Of a DNA stretch of 64,000 nt, positions 59,767-64,000 are shown one piece after another. A program made the position numbers and the translations under genes. Positions within the stretch are counted from its first letter, which is position 1. Each line of letters opens with the position of its first letter. The notes beneath the pieces were generated by a model. It did no database searches, was not told the origin of the DNA, and saw only the letters and a list, made by a program, of their open reading frames with translations. The stretch covers positions 59,419 to 123,418 of the forward strand of contig CAWDYI010000002.1 of the NCBI GenBank assembly GCA_963806395.1. The letters run 5' to 3'. Source of the stretch: DASSUW01 sp963806395. Lineage in GTDB: Bacteria; Actinomycetota; Thermoleophilia; Solirubrobacterales; Solirubrobacteraceae.

Positions 59767-60945
59767 ATGGCAAACGCTTTCCAGTCGGAGCTGGAGGCGC
59801 CCGCCGGGGCCCGCACGATCGGGATCGTGATGAACGGCGTGACCGGGCGCATGGGCACCAACCAGCACCTCGTGCGCTCGATCGTCGCGATCCGCAACCA
59901 GGGCGGCGTCGCCGCCGGGCCGGGGCAGGTGCTGTGGCCGGAGCCGCTGCTCGTCGGCCGCGACGAGCGCAAGCTGCGCGCGCTCGCCGCCGCGCACGGG
60001 CTCGAGGCCTACACCACGGATCTCGAGTCCGCGCTGGCGGACCCGGACTACGAGGTGTACTTCGACGCGCAGGTGACCAGCCGCCGCGAGCCGGCGGTGC
60101 GGGCCGCGATCGAGGCCGGCAAGCACGTCTACTGCGAGAAGCCGATCACCGAGGACCTCGACGGCGCGCTCGCGCTCGCGCGGCTCGCTCATGACGCCGG
60201 CATCAAGCACGGCGTCGTCCAGGACAAGCTCTTCCTCCCCGGGCTCCGGACGCTCAAGCGGCTGCTCGACGGCGGCGCGCTCGGGCGCGTGCTGTCGGTC
60301 CGCGGCGAGTTCGGATACTGGGTGTTCCCCGGCCCGGACCCCGCGCCGCAGCGGCCGTCGTGGAACTACCGCGCCGAGGACGGCGGCGGCATCGTCGCCG
60401 ACATGTTCTCCCACTGGCGGTACGTGCTCGACGAGCTGTTCGGCTCCGTGCGCGGCGTGTTCGCGCTCGGCGCCACGCACCTCCCGATCCGGCACGACGA
60501 GCACGGGCAGCCCTACGACGCCACCGCGGAGGACGCGGCGTATGCGATGTTCGAGCTCGACGGCGGCGTGATCGCGCAGCTCAACTCGTCCTGGTGCGTG
60601 CGCGTCGACCGCGATGAGCTGTTCGAGCTCCAGGTCGACGGCACCGAGGGCACGGCCGTCGCCGGCCTGCGCGACTGCCGCCTGCAGCCGGCCGCCGCGA
60701 CGCCGCGAGCGGTGTGGAACCCCGACCTGGCAGATCCGATCGAGCACCGCGCCGCCTGGCTCCCGGTGCCGGGCGAGGATCCCGACAACGCGTTCAAGGT
60801 GCAGTGGGAGCAGTTCCTGCGCCATGTGGCCCTCGACGAGCCGTTCCCGTGGGACTTCCGGGCCGCCGCCCGCGGCGTGCAGCTCGCCGAGCTCGGCATG
60901 CGGTCGTGGCAGGAGCGGCGCTGGGTCGAGGTGCCGGAGCTGTGA
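59767..60945 (+). CDS. Gfo/Idh/MocA family oxidoreductase
   Basis: 392 residues from ATG 59767-59769. Motifs: IGIVMNGVTGRMGTNQHLVRSI (a modified Rossmann motif), YFDAQVTSRREPA, HVYCEKPITEDLDGAL (catalytic Lys), GVVQDKLFLPGLRTL, and DGGGIVADMFSHWRYVLDELFG with the Asp and His of the active site. This subfamily is longer at the start than myo-inositol dehydrogenase. The stop overlaps the DUF993 gene start (GTGA), so it is translationally coupled to it. Confidence 0.92.
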   Translation: MANAFQSELEAPAGARTIGIVMNGVTGRMGTNQHLVRSIVAIRNQGGVAAGPGQVLWPEPLLVGRDERKLRALAAAHGLEAYTTDLESALADPDYEVYFDAQVTSRREPAVRAAIEAGKHVYCEKPITEDLDGALALARLAHDAGIKHGVVQDKLFLPGLRTLKRLLDGGALGRVLSVRGEFGYWVFPGPDPAPQRPSWNYRAEDGGGIVADMFSHWRYVLDELFGSVRGVFALGATHLPIRHDEHGQPYDATAEDAAYAMFELDGGVIAQLNSSWCVRVDRDELFELQVDGTEGTAVAGLRDCRLQPAAATPRAVWNPDLADPIEHRAAWLPVPGEDPDNAFKVQWEQFLRHVALDEPFPWDFRAAARGVQLAELGMRSWQERRWVEVPEL

Positions 60946-62114
60946 CGGCGACCGCCACCGCATCGCTGCTCCTCCCGCGCGCGGGCGGGCAGCTGGAGCC
61001 GTACGCGCCCGGCGAGCCGCAGGCGTTCGAGGCCGGCGCCACCCCGGCGGCGTCGCGCGTCGCGTTCGCCGCCGCCCACGTGGTCGCCGACCCGCTCAGG
61101 TGCGAGCCCGGCGGCCCCGCCGTGCTCGACTGGGAGGCGACGCTCGCGTTCCGCCGCCACCTCTGGGCGCACGGCCTCGGAGTCGCCGAGGCGATGGACA
61201 CGGCCCAGCGCGGCATGGGTCTCGACTGGGAGGCCGCGCGCGAGCTGATCCGCCGCTCCGCGGCCGAGGCGCGCGCCTGCGGCGGCCGGCTGGCCGCCGG
61301 CGCCGCGACCGATCAGGCCGCGCCACGCTCGGTCCGCGAGGTCCGCGCCGCCTACGAGGAGCAGTGCGCGTTCGTGGAGTCCGAGGGCGCGCAGGTGATC
61401 GTGATGGCGAGCCGCGCGCTGGCCGCGGTGGCGCGGAGCGCCGACGACTACCGCGAGGTCTACGACGTGGTGCTGGGGAGTCTCGAGCGGCCCGCGATCC
61501 TGCACTGGCTGGGCGACATGTTCGACCCCGCGCTGCACGGATATTGGAGCCCCGCCCACCCGGACGACCTCGACGAGGCGACCGAGGTGCTGCTCGAGAT
61601 CGTCACCGCGCACGCCGACCGCGTCGACGGCGTGAAGGTCTCGCTCCTGGACGCGGACCGCGAGATCGCGATCCGGCGCCGCCTGCCGGAGGGCGTGCGG
61701 CTGTACACCGGCGACGACTTCAACTACCCGGCGCTGATCGCGGGCGACGAGCAGGGCCACAGCGACGCGCTGCTGGGCATCTTCGACGCGATCGCCCCGG
61801 CGGCCGGGGCGGCGCTGCACGCGCTCGACGGCGGCGACCGAGCCGCGTACGACCGCATCCTCGCCCCCACCCTGCCGCTGGCGCGGCGCCTGTTCGAGAC
61901 CCCCACCTTCAACTACAAGACCGGCCTCGTATTCCTGGCCTTCCTCAACGGCCACCAGGAGCACTTCCGGATGGTCGGCGGGCAGGAGAGCGCGCGCTCG
62001 GTCGTCCATCTCGCCGACCTGTTCATGCTCGCCGACCGCGCCGGCCTGCTGCGCGACCCGGCACTCGCGATCGCCCGCATGCGGCAGGTGCTCGCGCTCG
62101 CGGGGATCGCGTGA
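60942..62114 (+). CDS. DUF993 family (dihydrodipicolinate synthase-like) protein
   Basis: 390 residues from GTG 60942-60944, overlapping the stops and starts of both neighbours by four bases. TIM-barrel of the DapA-like superfamily: LDWEATLAFRRHLWAHGLGVAEAMDTAQRG, VIVMASRALA, HWLGDMFDPALHGYW, DGVKVSLLDAD (probable Schiff-base Lys) and LYTGDDFNYPALIAGD. The family has no proven reaction; a retro-aldol or dehydration step on a keto-sugar is expected from the neighbours. Confidence 0.9.
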   Translation: MTATATASLLLPRAGGQLEPYAPGEPQAFEAGATPAASRVAFAAAHVVADPLRCEPGGPAVLDWEATLAFRRHLWAHGLGVAEAMDTAQRGMGLDWEAARELIRRSAAEARACGGRLAAGAATDQAAPRSVREVRAAYEEQCAFVESEGAQVIVMASRALAAVARSADDYREVYDVVLGSLERPAILHWLGDMFDPALHGYWSPAHPDDLDEATEVLLEIVTAHADRVDGVKVSLLDADREIAIRRRLPEGVRLYTGDDFNYPALIAGDEQGHSDALLGIFDAIAPAAGAALHALDGGDRAAYDRILAPTLPLARRLFETPTFNYKTGLVFLAFLNGHQEHFRMVGGQESARSVVHLADLFMLADRAGLLRDPALAIARMRQVLALAGIA

Positions 62115-62902
62115 TCGACCCGGCGAGACTCAGCCTCAACCTCATCACGGTCGATCACTGGAGCCTGCCGGAGGCGGTCGAGCGGTGCGCGGCCGCCGGG
62201 ATCGGGACGGTCGCGCCGTGGCGGCACAAGGTCGCCGAGACCGGGCCGGCGGAGAGCGCGCGCCTGATCCGCGACGCCGGCCTGGCCGTGTCGAGCCTGT
62301 GCCGGGGCGGGTTCTTCACCGCCCCCGATGCGACCGACGACAACCGCCGCGCGGTCGAGGAGGCGGCCGAGCTCGGCGCGCCCGTGCTCGTGCTCGTCTG
62401 CGGCCCGCCCGTGGACGGCGACCTCGCCGGCGCGCGCGCGACGATCGCCGCCGGGATCGAGCGCCTGCTGCCGTTCGCCGCCGACCACGGCGTGCGGCTG
62501 GGGATCGAGCCGCTGCACCCGATGATGGTCGGCGAGCGCTCGGCGATCGTGACGCTCGGCGAGGCGCTCGCGCTCGCGCGCGGCTTCGGCGACCCGGCGG
62601 TCGGCGTCGTGGTCGACGCCTACCACGTGTTCTGGGATCCGCGCCTGAGCGACGAGCTGGCCGCCGCGACCGGCCTGATCGCCGGCTACCACGTCTCCGA
62701 CTGGCTCGTCCCGACGCCCGACCTGCTGGCCGGCCGCGGGCTGATGGGAGACGGGATCATCGACCTGCCGCAGATCCGCGCGCTGATCGACGGCGCCGGC
62801 TACGACGGCCCGATCGAGGTCGAGGTCATCAACCCGGCCCTCGCGACGGTGCCCGGCGACGAGCTGCTTGCAGACATCGCGGTGCGGTTCAGCCGCGGAT
62901 AG
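62111..62902 (+). CDS. Sugar phosphate isomerase/epimerase-like TIM-barrel protein
   Basis: 263 residues from GTG 62111-62113, coupled to the DUF993 gene by a four-base overlap. Metal-binding residues are in RLGIEPLHPMMV (Glu), VVVDAYHVFWDP (Asp, His), YHVSDWLVPTPD (His) and IEVEVINPALA (Glu), as in the xylose-isomerase-like barrel. RGLMGDGIIDLPQI is the usual loop. Third enzyme of the oxidoreductase-DUF993-TIM barrel unit. Confidence 0.91.
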   Translation: MIDPARLSLNLITVDHWSLPEAVERCAAAGIGTVAPWRHKVAETGPAESARLIRDAGLAVSSLCRGGFFTAPDATDDNRRAVEEAAELGAPVLVLVCGPPVDGDLAGARATIAAGIERLLPFAADHGVRLGIEPLHPMMVGERSAIVTLGEALALARGFGDPAVGVVVDAYHVFWDPRLSDELAAATGLIAGYHVSDWLVPTPDLLAGRGLMGDGIIDLPQIRALIDGAGYDGPIEVEVINPALATVPGDELLADIAVRFSRG

Positions 62903-62926
62903 ACTCGGCCCCGGCTGAGCCGGGAC

Positions 62927-63931
62927 ATGACCAACCCAGCATCGCGCGCTGCCGGGCTCGCTGCGATCGTCGCTGTGATCGCGGCGTCGGGAGCCATTGT
63001 CCCTCGCCACGCTGCCGCCGATCGCGCTGCGATGACGGCGGCCAAGATCGCGTCGACGCCGCGCTGCTTCGGTGCCGCGGCTCGCGACCGCAGGCACCCG
63101 TGTAGGAACCGCCGGCTGCGCTTCATGGTGAGGCCGCGGCCGAGCATCGCGCAGATCACGCCGAACGCTCCGTGCGAGCGGGTGAAGCGCTTCGGCCCCG
63201 TGCATCCGTGCGCGTTCGGCGCACGCCGCGCCAAGGCCGTCGACACGATCGCCCTCACCGGCGACAGCCATGCGTCGCACTGGCGAGCGGCGGTCGAGGT
63301 CGCCGCAGACGCCAAGCGCTGGCGCGGCCTGTCGATCACGAACGGCATCTGCCCGGTGTCGAAGACGCCCTGGCTCCTCCCCGAGCCCGAGCGGAGCCAG
63401 TGCGCCCGCTGGAACCGTGCCGTCCTCGCCTGGCTCTCCAGGCACCCGGAGATCACGACCGTGTTCCAGTCGCAGATCGTCAGCCACCGGAACGTGGGCG
63501 CGCGTCCCGGCGAGGACCAGTTCGCGGCCAAGGTGCGCGGCTACATCGAGGAGTGGAAGGCGTTCCCGCGCTCGGTCAGGCACATCATCGTGATCCGCGA
63601 CGACCCGCGGACGAGCTACCTGAACGCGCGCTGCGTCATGCGGGCGCGTGCACAGCGGCGCCGCCCCGGGATCGCGTGCGCGGGGACGCGCGCCTGGGCG
63701 CTGCAGCGGGACCCGCTCGCAGCCGCCGCCAACCAGACGCGCTCGCGGCGAGTCCAGCTGATCGATCTCACCCGCTTCATGTGTGACGAGCGACGCTGCT
63801 TCGCCGTGGTCGGAGGCGCGCTCGTCCACAAGGACCAGAATCACCTCACGCGCGTGTTCGCCACGTCGCTCGGCCCGTACCTGCTCCGCCGCGTCAACCG
63901 GTTGAGCTCAACGTGGCGGCGCCAGCGCTGA
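62927..63931 (+). CDS. Secreted SGNH-domain protein (acyltransferase-associated type)
   Basis: 334 residues. The N-terminus (LAAIVAVIAASGAIVPRHAAA) is a signal peptide. The rest matches the SGNH domain found at the C-terminus of OafA-type O-acetyltransferases: IALTGDSHASHWRAAV (nucleophile Ser), FQSQIVSHRNV, IVIRDDPRTSY and KDQNHLTRVFATSL (catalytic Asp-x-x-His). Here it stands alone without the membrane acyltransferase part. It may esterify or de-esterify a surface sugar. ATG 62927-62929; several Cys pairs suggest disulfides. Confidence 0.85.
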   Translation: MTNPASRAAGLAAIVAVIAASGAIVPRHAAADRAAMTAAKIASTPRCFGAAARDRRHPCRNRRLRFMVRPRPSIAQITPNAPCERVKRFGPVHPCAFGARRAKAVDTIALTGDSHASHWRAAVEVAADAKRWRGLSITNGICPVSKTPWLLPEPERSQCARWNRAVLAWLSRHPEITTVFQSQIVSHRNVGARPGEDQFAAKVRGYIEEWKAFPRSVRHIIVIRDDPRTSYLNARCVMRARAQRRRPGIACAGTRAWALQRDPLAAAANQTRSRRVQLIDLTRFMCDERRCFAVVGGALVHKDQNHLTRVFATSLGPYLLRRVNRLSSTWRRQR

Positions 63932-63934
63932 GGC

Positions 63935-64000
63935 TCAGCCTCGGACGGCCGTGGTCGCGCGCCGGATGAGCCGGTGCGGGAGCACGACGTTCCCTTCGGC
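63935..64000 (-). CDS. LacI/GalR-type regulator, C-terminal end (partial)
   Basis: The last 21 codons are visible, reading EGNVVLPHRLIRRATTAVRG and the stop at 63935-63937. VVLPHRLIRRAT is the C-terminal strand pattern of LacI family repressors (usually VxPxxLIxRxST). The rest lies beyond the window. It would most likely control the sugar-oxidation operon at 59.8-62.9 kb. The short length limits confidence. Confidence 0.6.
   Translation of the reverse strand, partial: AEGNVVLPHRLIRRATTAVRG

Overview
The window is high-GC DNA (runs of GC-rich codons, many GTG and TTG starts, 4-base GTGA/ATGA gene overlaps) and looks like a chromosome piece of an actinobacterium. The gene set (rplM-rpsI-glmM order, a c-di-AMP riboswitch in front of an M23 peptidase, a GuaB3-type IMP dehydrogenase beside guaA, a Flp pilin, Liv-type transport and large sugar-catabolic clusters) fits the Thermoleophilia/Solirubrobacterales best. 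That placement is inference; no 16S gene is present. No phage, plasmid, transposase, CRISPR array, tRNA or rRNA gene was seen.

Layout. 1-1.4 kb: glmM (partial), rpsI, rplM on the minus strand. 1.5-7 kb: a c-di-AMP riboswitch and M23 peptidase, then a very large secreted sugar dehydrogenase-like protein. 7.2-14.3 kb (minus): guaA, guaB3, 1-phosphofructokinase, D-Ala-D-Ala carboxypeptidase, LysM protein, pyrF and HU. 14.4-18.6 kb: small orphan genes, a CDF metal exporter, rdgB, rph, murI and a Flp pilin. 18.7-26.9 kb: a glycosyltransferase, two zinc-ribbon proteins, an HDAC-like deacetylase divergent from nadB, an orphan Cys-rich protein, a beta-hydroxyacid dehydrogenase and a DUF1802 protein. 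27-30.5 kb: a badly frameshifted penicillin acylase and a degenerate metalloprotease-like gene. 30.5-36.7 kb: an ABC exporter, a DUF2007 protein, a JAMM peptidase-TatA-two ferritin-like proteins-cysM operon, and an LVIVD propeller protein.

36.7-50.7 kb is a large catabolic locus. A ROK regulator and a full branched-chain-amino-acid-type ABC importer run leftward. They diverge from a rightward operon of FAD oxidase, two TIM-barrel isomerase-like proteins, a Tm-1/UPF0261 protein, a creatininase-family amidohydrolase, a DeoR regulator and a Gfo/Idh oxidoreductase. The substrate is unknown. 50.9-56.2 kb holds a matrixin-like protease and a lipid-modification cluster (CFA synthase, DUF1365, FAD oxidoreductase; divergent alpha/beta hydrolase and DUF1295). 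56.2-64 kb holds a proline-racemase family enzyme, HpcH aldolase, an aminotransferase, a tightly coupled Gfo/Idh-DUF993-TIM barrel operon, an SGNH protein and the tail of a LacI regulator.

Two things cut across the window. First, a family of intergenic repeats: a 25-base box identical at 7.0, 22.0 and 57.2 kb, always between convergent genes, and a palindrome centred on GGGGTCTGACCCC at 30.5 and 57.5-57.8 kb. At 57.2-57.8 kb they build a 575-base array whose hairpin arms differ between copies by compensating changes; this is the most unusual structure here. Second, many genes carry single-base frameshifts, nearly all +1 and with otherwise intact reading, densest at 27-30.5 and 47.5-49.9 kb. 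I read these mainly as sequence or assembly errors, and I give such genes as one full-length call.
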